From assembly GCF_029094505.1 (NCBI RefSeq), contig NZ_CP119108.1, positions 1,364,001-1,428,000 of the forward strand: a stretch of DNA of 64,000 nt. The letters are read 5' to 3'. The first letter of the stretch is position 1. The number at the start of each line of letters is the position of its first letter. The DNA is from Microbacterium horticulturae (GTDB lineage Bacteria > Actinomycetota > Actinomycetes > Actinomycetales > Microbacteriaceae). Shown one piece after another: positions 8,691 through 16,118 of the stretch. The notes below the pieces were generated by a model. The model had not been told where the DNA came from. It saw nothing but the letters and a program-made list of their open reading frames with translations, and did not search any database. The position numbers and the translations under genes were made by a program.

Positions 8691-9497
8691 TCAGTTGGAC
8701 TTCGCGGTGATCCACACCGTCACACCGATGAGGGTGCCGATGCCGAAGATCCAGATGAAGAGGCCCTCTGCGACGGGGCCGAGAGAACCGAGGCCGAAGC
8801 CGCCGACCGATTCGTGATCCTGCAGGTAGAGCAGGTACGAGATGATGTCGCGCTTCTCGTCGAGGTTCAGGTTCATGTTGCTGAACACGGGCATGTTCTG
8901 CGGGCCGGTGACCATCGCGGCGTACATGTGCAGTGCGCTGGTGTTCTCCAGCGACGGCGCGAACTTGCCCTGGGTCAGGGCACCGCCGGCGCCGGCGACG
9001 TTGTGGCACATGGCGCAGTTGGTGCGGAAGATCTCCGCGCCGTTGGCGACGTCGCCCTTGCCGTCGAGCGTTTCTTCAGACGGGTATGTCGGGCCGGGGG
9101 CGACGGACTGCACGTAGGCGGCGATGGCCTTGATCTGGTCCTCGGTGAACTGCTCGGGCTTCTGCGGGGCCTGCGGGCCCTGCATCGCCAGCGGCATGCG
9201 ACCGGTGGACACCTGGAACTCCACGGCGAGTTCGCCGACGCCGGCCAGCGACGGGCCGTCGTCGGATCCCTGCAGATCCATGCCGTGACAGGTGGCGCAG
9301 TTGGCCTGGAACAGCTTCTTGCCGTCGTCGACGGTCAGTGCCGTCGACGCGGACGTCGACGAGTCGTTGGTCGCGGCGACCGCCGCCGACGCGCCGGCGT
9401 AGATGCCGCCGGTCGCCAGCAGACCGATCCCGATGAGGGCGACTGCTGCCAGGGGACTGCGGCGCCCGGAGACGCGACGCTTCTTCTCACGTGCCAT
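8691..9497 (-). CDS. qcrC: Cytochrome bc1 complex diheme cytochrome c subunit
   Basis: Diheme cytochrome of 268 residues that replaces c1 and a soluble cytochrome c in actinobacteria and feeds CtaC directly. Two heme c sites are visible: CATCH (Cys67, Cys70, His71) and CAMCH (Cys161, Cys164, His165). It has an N-terminal membrane/signal helix after KKRR and a C-terminal anchor helix (LFIWIFGIGTLIGVTVWI). ATG 9497 is chosen because the signal helix then starts about 15 residues in. It lies between ctaE (20-nt gap) and qcrA (32-nt gap). Confidence 0.96.
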   Translation of the reverse strand: MAREKKRRVSGRRSPLAAVALIGIGLLATGGIYAGASAAVAATNDSSTSASTALTVDDGKKLFQANCATCHGMDLQGSDDGPSLAGVGELAVEFQVSTGRMPLAMQGPQAPQKPEQFTEDQIKAIAAYVQSVAPGPTYPSEETLDGKGDVANGAEIFRTNCAMCHNVAGAGGALTQGKFAPSLENTSALHMYAAMVTGPQNMPVFSNMNLNLDEKRDIISYLLYLQDHESVGGFGLGSLGPVAEGLFIWIFGIGTLIGVTVWITAKSN

Positions 9498-9517
9498 TTC
9501 GATGCGGCCTTCGCTTC

Positions 9518-10147
9518 TTATTTCAGGAAGTAGATGACGAGGAACAGGGCGATCCAGACGACGTCGACGAAGTGCCAGTAGTACGACACGACGATGGATG
9601 TCGTCATCTCCTTGCGCCCGAAGTTCTTCACGGCGTAGGCGCGTCCGATCACCAGGAGGAACGCGATGAGACCGCCGGTCACGTGCAGGGCGTGGAAGCC
9701 GGTGGTGAGGTAGAACGCCGACGCGTAGGCGTTCGCGTGGATCGGCATGCCCTCGGCGACGAGCTGGGCGTACTCCCACACCTGACCGGACACGAAGATC
9801 GCGCCCATCGCGAAGGTGAGGAAGAACCACTCGACCATGCCCCAGCCCAGAGGCCCGCGCTTCTTCACGGAATAGGGCTGGAACCGCTCCGCCGCGAACA
9901 CGCCCATCTGGCACGTCACCGACGAGAGCACGAGGATGATCGTGTTCACGGCGGCGTACGGCACGTTCAGGTGCTGCGTCATCTCCGCCCACAGGTCGGG
10001 GGACGTGCTGCGCAGCGTGAAGTAGATCGCGAAGAGTCCCGCGAAGAACATCACCTCGCTGCCGAGCCAGACGATCGTGCCGACGGCGACCGGGTCAGGT
10101 CGCTTCACTGTGCGCAAAGCCTGATTGAAAGTCGCTGGGGTCGTCAC
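9518..10147 (-). CDS. ctaE: Cytochrome c oxidase subunit III
   Basis: Membrane subunit III of the aa3 oxidase, 209 residues with five helices, beginning [23 protein letters not shown]. Family motifs include [17 protein letters not shown] and the C-terminal [13 protein letters not shown]. Two starts compete: ATG 10156 (212 residues) and GTG 10147. GTG 10147 is preferred because CATAAT ends 7 nt before it, the spacing of leaderless genes here, while the ATG lies inside that box. It is the first gene of ctaE-qcrC-qcrA-qcrB, next to trpD as in Mycobacterium. An iron box lies about 70 nt upstream. Confidence 0.94.
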   Translation of the reverse strand: MTTPATFNQALRTVKRPDPVAVGTIVWLGSEVMFFAGLFAIYFTLRSTSPDLWAEMTQHLNVPYAAVNTIILVLSSVTCQMGVFAAERFQPYSVKKRGPLGWGMVEWFFLTFAMGAIFVSGQVWEYAQLVAEGMPIHANAYASAFYLTTGFHALHVTGGLIAFLLVIGRAYAVKNFGRKEMTTSIVVSYYWHFVDVVWIALFLVIYFLK

Positions 10148-10154
10148 GCACACC

Positions 10155-10160
10155 ATTATG
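10155..10160 (-). promoter_or_regulatory. -10 box for ctaE-qcrCAB
   Basis: CATAAT on the minus strand, 7 nt before GTG 10147. It is close to TATAAT and at the leaderless spacing. No clear -35 is visible, which leaves room for an activator. Confidence 0.4.
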
Positions 10161-10215
10161 GCCGATTCTGCGGCGGGATTCTCGCATCGGCGTGCCTGAA
10201 ATGACCGCCATACGG

Positions 10216-10231
10216 GGTTAGGCAACCCTAA
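10216..10231 (-). promoter_or_regulatory. DtxR/IdeR-type iron box upstream of ctaE-qcrCAB
   Basis: The minus strand reads TTAGGGTTGCCTAACC, matching 14 of 16 positions of the DtxR half-box consensus TTAGGTTAGCCTAACC, with perfect TTAGG and CCTAA arms. Its centre is about 77 nt upstream of the predicted ctaE transcription start, an activator-like rather than repressor-like position. It also lies about 150 nt upstream of trpD on the other strand. The function is inferred from the match only. Confidence 0.6.
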
Positions 10232-10363
10232 GAAGTGGCCGCCCGATCGATGCGAATCAGCCACGGAACTGCTGGATCAGGGCTGAGAATCCCCGGTGAA
10301 TGCGTCAGTTCTTCTGAAGGGGGGGTGTCCGTCACGGAAACGGGGCGGATTCGTGCCGGCAAG

Positions 10364-10369
10364 TAGGAT
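10364..10369 (+). promoter_or_regulatory. Leaderless-type -10 box for trpD
   Basis: TAGGAT with 8 nt to ATG 10378. There is no ribosome binding site before the ATG, so a leaderless or near-leaderless mRNA is likely. Confidence 0.5.
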
Positions 10370-10377
10370 CTTCAGTC

Positions 10378-11439
10378 ATGGCAGAACTCACGTCGTGGTC
10401 CGGCATCCTCACCGCACTCCTGGAGGGACGCGACCTCAGCGTCTCGGAGGCGACGTGGGCGATGCGCGCGGTCATGGCGGGCGAAGCGACGCCGTCCCAG
10501 CTTGCGGGCTTCCTCGTCGCGCTGCGGCGCAAGGGCGAGACCGTCGACGAGGTCGTCGGCTTCCGCGACGCCATCCTCGAGGCGGCGCTCCCCCTCCCGG
10601 TGAGCGCCGACGTCCTCGACATCGTCGGCACCGGCGGCGACCGCGTGGGCACGGTGAACATCTCCACCATGTCGGCGATCGTGGCCGCGGCATCCGGCAT
10701 CCCCGTCGTCAAGCACGGCAACAAGGCGGCGAGCTCGTCGTCGGGCTCCAGTGACGTGCTGGCGGCCCTCGGCCTGGATCTGACCCTGTCGCCCGAGACC
10801 GTGGCCGAGGTGCTCGAGCGCACCGGCATCACCTTCGCCTTCGCCTCCGCGTTCCATCCGGGTTTCCGGCACGCCGGTGCAACCCGCGCCGAGCTCGGCA
10901 TCCCCACCGTCTTCAACTTCCTCGGGCCGCTGTGCAACCCGGCCCGTGCCGAAGCCAACGCCGTCGGCGTCGCCCAACTCGACCGTGTGCCGCTGATCAC
11001 CGGCGTCTTCCGCACACGCGGGGCCACAGCGCTCGTCTTCCGCGGCGACGACGGACTCGACGAGATGACCACGACCGGCCACACCCGGGTGTGGGAGGTC
11101 AGTCTCGGCGACATCCACGAGCACGACATCTACCCGCCTGACCTCGGTCTTCCGCTCGCGCGACTCGAAGACCTCATCGGCGGCGACCCGGCCCACAACG
11201 CCGAGGTCGTGCGGCGCACGCTCGGCGGCGAGGCGGGGCCGGTCCGCGACGTCGTGCTGCTGAACGCGGCCGCCGGCCTCGTCTCGTATCGCCTGTTCCG
11301 CGACCCCACGCAGGTGCAGCGCCCGATCCTGGAGCGCCTCACCGAGGCGCTCCGCGACGGCGCGGAAGTCGTCGACAGCGGTGCGGCAGCGGCCAAGCTC
11401 GACGAGTGGATCCGCACGACCCGCGAGCTCGCGCGCTGA
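10378..11439 (+). CDS. trpD: Anthranilate phosphoribosyltransferase
   Basis: Joins anthranilate to PRPP in tryptophan synthesis, 353 residues, cytoplasmic. The PRPP-binding loop GTGGDRVGTVNIST and KHGNKAASSSSGSSDVL are present, followed by the anthranilate-site segment (HPGFRHAGATRAELGIPT) and NFLGPLCNPARA. The N-terminal helical bundle and C-terminal alpha/beta domain are both complete. It is a lone trp gene: no other tryptophan genes are in the window. Its place beside ctaE matches other actinobacteria, so the pairing is ancestral rather than functional. It ends 7 nt from a convergent exonuclease gene. Confidence 0.96.
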   Translation: MAELTSWSGILTALLEGRDLSVSEATWAMRAVMAGEATPSQLAGFLVALRRKGETVDEVVGFRDAILEAALPLPVSADVLDIVGTGGDRVGTVNISTMSAIVAAASGIPVVKHGNKAASSSSGSSDVLAALGLDLTLSPETVAEVLERTGITFAFASAFHPGFRHAGATRAELGIPTVFNFLGPLCNPARAEANAVGVAQLDRVPLITGVFRTRGATALVFRGDDGLDEMTTTGHTRVWEVSLGDIHEHDIYPPDLGLPLARLEDLIGGDPAHNAEVVRRTLGGEAGPVRDVVLLNAAAGLVSYRLFRDPTQVQRPILERLTEALRDGAEVVDSGAAAAKLDEWIRTTRELAR

Positions 11440-11446
11440 CCGGCGG

Positions 11447-12358
11447 CTAACCTGCCAGGGCGTCGAGCACGCGCTGCATCGCCCCGCCCAGTCCCCAGCG
11501 CTCGGCCAGGGCGTGCGCGGCGTCGAGGTCGGGCCGCGGGGCGCGTGCGGGAGCGGGCGGCACGTCCGCGTCTGTGGTCACTCGCACGACGGTGGGGGCC
11601 ACATCGAGATAGGCGGCGGATGCCAGCACGTTCGTGCGTGCACGCGGCGTCAGACCTTCGCCGGCGTCGGCCGCCGCCCGGATGCCGGCGAGATCGCCGT
11701 GCGCGGCCAGCAGGCCCGCCGCCGTCTTCTCGCCGATGCCCGCGACACCGGGCAGCCCGTCCGAGGGATCGCCGCGCAGCACCGCGAAGTCCACGTACTG
11801 CCCGGCGTGCACGCCGTACTTGGTCTGCACGACCTCGTCGGTGACGACCTCGAGCCGGCTCATCCCGCGGGCCGTGTAGACCACGCGCACTCCGCGGTCG
11901 TCGTCGATGACCTGGAACAGGTCGCGGTCGCCGGTGACCACGTCGACGGGCCCGGTGGCGCGGGCGGCGAGCGTGCCGATGACGTCGTCGGCTTCATGGT
12001 CCGCGGCGCCGACCGGCGGCATCCCGAGCGCTTCCAGCACCTCTCGGATGATCGGCACCTGCACGATCAGCTCCGGCGGGACGTCTTCGGCCCACGTCCC
12101 GTCGGAGAGCGTCTGCGCGACCCGATGCGCCTTGTACGACGCGATCAGCCCGACGCGCCAGCGCGGGCGCCATGCGTCGTCCCAGCAGGCGACCACGGGG
12201 CCCGGCCGATAGGTCGCGACGAGCTTGGCGATGATGTCGAGGAAGCCGCGGACGGCGTTGACCGGCGTGCCGTCGGGGGCGGTGATGGATGCCGGGGCTC
12301 CGTAGAATCCGCGGAAATACAGCGATGCGGAGTCGAGGAGCATGAGCGGAGCGACCAT
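11447..12358 (-). CDS. 5'-3' exonuclease / flap endonuclease, stand-alone
   Basis: Structure-specific 5' nuclease of 303 residues, like the N-terminal domain of DNA polymerase I but without a polymerase. Metal-ligand segments are visible: MLLDSASLYFRGFYG with the first Asp, CWDDAWRPRWR, the acidic cluster in ADHEADDVIGTLA and VVTGDRDLFQVI, and the helix-hairpin-helix GDPSDGLPGVAGIGEKTA that binds DNA. The chosen start, ATG 12358, gives MVAPLMLLDS. It lies 4 nt after the stop of the FUSC gene, so the two are co-transcribed. The likely role is flap or primer removal, but the pairing with an exporter suggests no shared pathway. Confidence 0.9.
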   Translation of the reverse strand: MVAPLMLLDSASLYFRGFYGAPASITAPDGTPVNAVRGFLDIIAKLVATYRPGPVVACWDDAWRPRWRVGLIASYKAHRVAQTLSDGTWAEDVPPELIVQVPIIREVLEALGMPPVGAADHEADDVIGTLAARATGPVDVVTGDRDLFQVIDDDRGVRVVYTARGMSRLEVVTDEVVQTKYGVHAGQYVDFAVLRGDPSDGLPGVAGIGEKTAAGLLAAHGDLAGIRAAADAGEGLTPRARTNVLASAAYLDVAPTVVRVTTDADVPPAPARAPRPDLDAAHALAERWGLGGAMQRVLDALAG

Positions 12359-12362
12359 CGTG

Positions 12363-13409
12363 TCAGTGTGACACGGGCGGGGCATCCTCCGTCAGCGTGT
12401 CGTGGATGCGATGCAGATCGACCAGGAGCGAGCCGACGAGCACCCAGTGGCCCGAGCGCGGCGCGGCCACTGACAGCGGGCGGGTGAGGGCCGGTGCGTC
12501 CTCCTCAGCGGGCGCGAGATCGGTCGCATCCTCCATGCGCTGCACGAGCAGGCGCACATCGTGCGCGGCGCGGTGCAGCTGCTCACTGATGGCGGTCACG
12601 GTGGGTTCCGTCTCGAGATCGGCGTCGTAGCGATCGTAGAAGGTGCGGGTCATCCCGATGGTCTGGGTGATCACCGTCGAGAAGCGATCGAGCAGCCGCT
12701 GCAGCTCGGTGAGCTCCGATCGGTGCCGGGCCGCGCGAGGGTTGAGGGTCAGCGACTCGGTCGCGGTGCTGATGGCGGTCTCGGCGCGCTCGCGCATGGA
12801 CCGCAGCAGGCGTGCGGTGACCAGGAGCTCTGTCAACGACGCGGCCGTCTGCGGGCGCTGCAGGGCATCGGCGAGGCGGTCGAGAGTGTCCGCGAGCTCG
12901 ACGCCGAGCAGGTCGACACTGCGGTGGGCGGGCGCGACCGCCACCGGCGGAACGATCGCCACGTTCACGATGAAGCCGATGACCGCGCCGATCATCGTCT
13001 CGATGATGCGATCGACCGCGTAGCCGGGCGTACCGATGCCCAGTGCCAGGACGAGCATCGCGCTGATGGCGACCTGGTTCGCGGTGCCGGACGTCATCCG
13101 CAGCGCCCAGGCGAGCAAAAGCGCGAGCAGGATGGCGGCGATGATGATCCAGGTGCCGTTGCCGAGCGCGAGCCCGAGGACTCCGGCCACGGCGACGCCG
13201 ATGATCACGCCGACCGTGCGCTCGACCGCCTTCGAGAACGATTGGTTCAGGCTCGGCTGGACCACAAGCAATGCGGCGATGGCGGCGAACACCGGCAGCT
13301 GCCCGGGAATGAGCCATGCGCACAGCAGCCACGCGATGATCGTGGCGACCGCCGATTTGAGCACCTGCAGGAGGGGAGCCCGGCGGCTCGCGCGAAGGGT
13401 CATGCGCAT
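12363..13409 (-). CDS. FUSC family membrane protein (aromatic acid exporter type)
   Basis: Predicted efflux protein of 348 residues. The N-terminal half is a six-helix membrane domain, with paired helices such as SAVATIIAWLLCAWLIP and VQPSLNQSFSKAVERTVGVIIGVA, the latter being the family's conserved segment. The C-terminal half is cytoplasmic and helical, about 170 residues. Substrates of relatives are small aromatic acids; none can be assigned here. The start at ATG 13409 rather than 13403 is supported by a TAACGT box exactly 6 nt upstream. The exonuclease gene follows it, and a DksA-type gene diverges from it across about 50 nt. Confidence 0.82.
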   Translation of the reverse strand: MRMTLRASRRAPLLQVLKSAVATIIAWLLCAWLIPGQLPVFAAIAALLVVQPSLNQSFSKAVERTVGVIIGVAVAGVLGLALGNGTWIIIAAILLALLLAWALRMTSGTANQVAISAMLVLALGIGTPGYAVDRIIETMIGAVIGFIVNVAIVPPVAVAPAHRSVDLLGVELADTLDRLADALQRPQTAASLTELLVTARLLRSMRERAETAISTATESLTLNPRAARHRSELTELQRLLDRFSTVITQTIGMTRTFYDRYDADLETEPTVTAISEQLHRAAHDVRLLVQRMEDATDLAPAEEDAPALTRPLSVAAPRSGHWVLVGSLLVDLHRIHDTLTEDAPPVSH

Positions 13410-13415
13410 GTCACC

Positions 13416-13421
13416 ACGTTA
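13416..13421 (-). promoter_or_regulatory. Leaderless-type -10 box for the FUSC gene
   Basis: TAACGT on the minus strand, 6 nt before ATG 13409. There is no ribosome binding site in between, so the mRNA is probably leaderless. Confidence 0.5.
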
Positions 13422-13463
13422 TTGCCCCCGATGCGTCTGCGCCGGTCCTATGCTCAGGTGATC

Positions 13464-13826
13464 ATGGACGACGCGCACCGCGAAGAGTTCCGTGCCCTGC
13501 TGACGGCGCGGGCCGAGGAGATCGCTCAGACCACCGCCGCGCTCGATGAGGATCTGGATGCCCTGGCCACCGCGCGCGGTCAGGACACCGCCGATGACGA
13601 GCACGACCCCGAGGGAGTCACGCTGTCGGCGGAGTGGTCGCGCATCGCCGGCCTGCGCGCCGAGCAGATGCGTGAGCGCGATGCGGTCGCCGCCGCGCAG
13701 ACGCGGTGGGATGCCGGCACCTACGGGATCTGTGCGGGCTGCGGCAGGCCCATTCCGATCGGGCGGTTGCGCGTGAGGCCGATGGCGACGCTGTGTGTGG
13801 CGTGCGCCGAGCGCGCCGGGGTGTGA
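13464..13826 (+). CDS. DksA/TraR-type zinc finger protein
   Basis: Small protein of 120 residues: an N-terminal coiled coil (about residues 3-75, RAEEIAQTTAALDEDLDAL onward) and a C4 zinc finger of the DksA/TraR type, CAGCGRPIPIGRL then CVACAERAG. DksA binds the RNA polymerase secondary channel in proteobacteria; actinobacterial versions are less studied, so the role here is an inference. The DxxDxA tip motif of true DksA is not evident, although several acidic residues lie in the coil. The start is ATG 13464; an in-frame GTG at 13458 is possible. TATGCT at 13449-13454 is a candidate -10 box. It ends directly against the convergent MarR gene. Confidence 0.83.
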   Translation: MDDAHREEFRALLTARAEEIAQTTAALDEDLDALATARGQDTADDEHDPEGVTLSAEWSRIAGLRAEQMRERDAVAAAQTRWDAGTYGICAGCGRPIPIGRLRVRPMATLCVACAERAGV

Positions 13827-14309
13827 TCACAGGCCCCAGGAGATCAGCAGTTCGCGCAGCAGATCGGCGAGCTCGCGCTGTCGGGCCGGTGGCAACCCCG
13901 CCAGCAGCTGCGCCTCCTCGGCCAGCTGAGCGGGCAGCACGCGGTCGATGAGCTCGCGCCCTGCGTCGGTCAGCGACACACGGGATGCCCGCCCGTCGTC
14001 GGGGTCGGCCGAGCGCACCACGAGCTCCGCCTCGGCGAGCCGATGCAGGCGCTTGGTGGTTGCGGCCGGCGACCCGACGATGCCGCGGGTCAGATCGCCC
14101 GGGCGCAGCGGCGCCTGGCTGCGACGCAGCTGACTGAGCAGATCGAACTCCGCGCGGCTCACCCCGGCGTCGGCGAGGTTCTGATCGGCTCTCTCCTGCA
14201 CCGTCTTCGCCGCCAGCAGGACGCGGCCGAGGACCGCGATCGGCGCGGTGTCCAGGCCGGGTCGCATCCGGGCCCACTCGGTTCGGATGCGGTCGATCGA
14301 ATCGTCCAT
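13827..14309 (-). CDS. MarR family transcriptional regulator
   Basis: Winged-helix regulator of 160 residues, expected to dimerise and repress until a small ligand binds. The DNA-binding region is at about residues 50-105: SRAEFDLLSQLRRS, the recognition segment GSPAATTKRLHRLAEAELV and the wing DPDDGRASRVSLTDAG. ATG 14309 has AAGGA upstream. It is transcribed divergently from a FUSC membrane protein across 63 nt that hold two palindromic operator candidates, so it most likely represses both genes. The effector is unknown, plausibly an aromatic acid exported by the FUSC protein. Confidence 0.9.
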   Translation of the reverse strand: MDDSIDRIRTEWARMRPGLDTAPIAVLGRVLLAAKTVQERADQNLADAGVSRAEFDLLSQLRRSQAPLRPGDLTRGIVGSPAATTKRLHRLAEAELVVRSADPDDGRASRVSLTDAGRELIDRVLPAQLAEEAQLLAGLPPARQRELADLLRELLISWGL

Positions 14310-14321
14310 GGCGAGAATCCT

Positions 14322-14355
14322 TTCACGCGTGAAGTAGAATAGTTCACGAGTAAAC
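14322..14355. promoter_or_regulatory. Twin MarR operator with overlapping divergent promoters
   Basis: A perfect 12-bp palindrome TTCACGCGTGAA (14322-14333) and a near copy TTCACGAGTAAA (14343-14354), 21 nt apart start to start, so on the same helical face. Between them lie TAGAAT (14335-14340, plus strand, for the FUSC gene) and TATTCT (14337-14342, minus strand, for marR). A regulator bound to both sites would cover both promoters. Confidence 0.68.
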
Positions 14356-14372
14356 AAAATGACAGGAGATCT

Positions 14373-15410
14373 ATGCGGGCGTTCGGTGCGCAGCTGTTCC
14401 ATTTCGGGCCCGACGGGGGAGCGTGGCGTGTCGCCGTCCGCTGTGTGATCAGCATTGGTGTGCCGATGCTCGTGCTCTTGGCCACCGGCCGGCTCGATCT
14501 GCTGGGCGCCGCCGCGTTCGGGGCTTTCGCCGCCGTCTTCGGCCGTGAGCTGACGCCCGGCGCGCGGGCGCGCCTGCAAGCGTTGATGGGCGCCGGGCTG
14601 GCGGCATCCGTCGTCATCGGTCTCGCCGCCGCACACCTGCCGTGGCAGCCGTGGTCGAGCACCATCGTGGTCATCCTCGTGGGCATCGTGGCCAGCGTGC
14701 TGGGCAACATCGTGCAGTGGAAGCCGGCGGGGCCGCTGTTCTTCATCTTCGCGTCGGGGGCGTTCGCCGGCGGGCCGGCGCTCGGGCTCGCCGGTGCCGC
14801 GCTGATCGCTGTCGTGACGATAGCGACCTCCGCCTTGGCGGTGCTGGTCGGCGCCGCCGCGGCGCTGCTCACCGGGTGCGGGCACGCCGACCGCCCCGAC
14901 CGAGCCGTGCGCGGTCGTTGGCAGGACGCCGCCGGCGACGGAATGGTCGTCGATGTCGTCGTGGCTTCGACCCTCGCCGGCGCGGTCGCGCTGGTCTTGG
15001 GCCTTGACCACGTGTATTGGGCGGTGCTCTCGGCGGTGGTCCCCGCGTCGGTGTCGCTGCGTGGACCCTGGGTCGCCAAAGGCGCGCACCGCGTCATCGG
15101 GACGGCGGCCGGCGTCGCGCTGGCCGCGCCGCTGCTGATGCTGGCGCTGCCGGGCTGGGCCGTCGTCGTCGTCGCGCTCGTCCTGCAGCTGGGCACCGAG
15201 CTGTTCGTGCCGCGCAACTACGGGCTCGCGATGCTGTTCATCACGCCGCTCGCGCTGCTCATCAGCAGCGCCGCGCATCCCGGTGACACGGCGTCCCTGC
15301 TGTTCGACCGGTTCTGGGCGACGGTGGTGGGGATCGGGATCGGGATGCTGGTGCTCACCGTCCGTGCCGCGCGGGCACGCAGTCGCGCCCCGCGCACCGT
15401 GCTCGGCTGA
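14373..15410 (+). CDS. FUSC family integral membrane protein
   Basis: Predicted exporter of 345 residues with about ten hydrophobic segments in two repeats and almost no soluble domain. The second half carries the FUSC hallmark YWAVLSAVVPASVSLRGPW with AKGAHRVIGTAAGVALAAPL, and later RNYGLAMLFITPLALL. AGGAG lies 6 nt before ATG 14373. It is divergent from a MarR gene and shares twin operators with it, which points to ligand-induced efflux. It is not a close copy of the other FUSC protein at 12363-13409; the cytoplasmic domain is missing here. Confidence 0.82.
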   Translation: MRAFGAQLFHFGPDGGAWRVAVRCVISIGVPMLVLLATGRLDLLGAAAFGAFAAVFGRELTPGARARLQALMGAGLAASVVIGLAAAHLPWQPWSSTIVVILVGIVASVLGNIVQWKPAGPLFFIFASGAFAGGPALGLAGAALIAVVTIATSALAVLVGAAAALLTGCGHADRPDRAVRGRWQDAAGDGMVVDVVVASTLAGAVALVLGLDHVYWAVLSAVVPASVSLRGPWVAKGAHRVIGTAAGVALAAPLLMLALPGWAVVVVALVLQLGTELFVPRNYGLAMLFITPLALLISSAAHPGDTASLLFDRFWATVVGIGIGMLVLTVRAARARSRAPRTVLG

Positions 15411-15416
15411 GCCGGC

Positions 15417-15914
15417 TCATGCGCCCGGCCGGCGGCGCTGCAGGTCGCGTGCGGCCTCGCCGGCGGTGCGGCCCAGGAGGCGCTCGGCGAACAGAAGGTC
15501 GTAGCCGGAGTTGCGGGTCCGGGCGGCGCGCAGGCTCGTCGCGGAGTGCTCGCCTCGGGCCGGCGTCGACGCGAGGAACGCGTCGTAGCGACGCAGGCGA
15601 ATGCCCAATCCCTCGCTGGTGACGCCGATGCGGTCCACGTCGGCCCACGGGATCCGGCCGGCGCCCGTCACGCGGATGCCCTCATCGTCGGCGACCAGCA
15701 CGGTGGAGCGCCGCCACTGCCGGACCAGCGAGTAGCCACCGCCGACGCCGAAGAAGCCGATCGCGGCGACGCCGACGATGAGGTTCAGCGTCTTGGTCGG
15801 TGCGAGCGCGAGGATGACCACGCCCATGGCGGTGAACAGCACGCAGACCACCAGCAGGAAGACGAGACTGCGCCGCGGAGAGACGATCTTGAGCACATCG
15901 GGGGAATCGGCCAC
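15417..15914 (-). CDS. PH-like domain membrane protein, function unknown
   Basis: Protein of 165 residues. It has a short N-terminal tail, two membrane helices (about residues 17-38 and 42-62), then a beta-rich region (STVLVADDEGIRVTGAGRIPWADVDRIGV) that resembles bacterial PH-like domains of the STM3941 kind. A basic C-terminal tail (DLQRRRPGA) ends the protein. No catalytic residues are recognisable. GTG 15914 is the start; a TACCGT box lies exactly 6 nt before it, so the mRNA is probably leaderless. It lies convergent to the FUSC gene, with a 12-bp palindrome joining the two stop codons. Confidence 0.68.
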   Translation of the reverse strand: MADSPDVLKIVSPRRSLVFLLVVCVLFTAMGVVILALAPTKTLNLIVGVAAIGFFGVGGGYSLVRQWRRSTVLVADDEGIRVTGAGRIPWADVDRIGVTSEGLGIRLRRYDAFLASTPARGEHSATSLRAARTRNSGYDLLFAERLLGRTAGEAARDLQRRRPGA

Positions 15915-15920
15915 GACTCA

Positions 15921-15926
15921 ACGGTA
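15921..15926 (-). promoter_or_regulatory. Leaderless-type -10 box for the PH-like protein gene
   Basis: TACCGT on the minus strand with 6 nt to GTG 15914. It supports the GTG start. Confidence 0.48.
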
Positions 15927-15967
15927 GACGGATGCCGGGAACATCGCGGGCACCAGGGGTGTTCTGA

Positions 15968-16005
15968 TAACCTGGAGTGTCAGTCGCGTGGCCGTTCCGG
16001 CCGCG
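15968..16005 (+). promoter_or_regulatory. rpsA promoter candidate and leader hairpin
   Basis: TAACCT (15968-15973) is a TANNNT box. It is followed by an 8-bp hairpin, CGTGGCCG-TTC-CGGCCGCG (15987-16005, one G-T pair), near the predicted 5' end of a leader of about 140 nt. S1 is known to autoregulate its own translation in other bacteria; whether this hairpin does so is inference. Confidence 0.38.
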
Positions 16006-16118
16006 GGGACGACAACCGCAACACAATCCGCTTCGCTCCGGCATTCACGATGTCTTCCTTCCGGGAGAACACGTGCGCCGGGGCCCGACTTCTGAAACCA
16101 ACAAGGACAACCCACTAC

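Noticed and set aside
9518..10264. Longer ctaE start at 10264
   Set aside because: It would read through the -10 box and iron box and add residues not seen in the family; GTG 10147 or ATG 10156 is better.
12561..13463. Long N-terminal extension of the DksA/TraR-type protein
   Set aside because: The extension is the antisense of the FUSC gene; the coiled coil begins right after ATG 13464.
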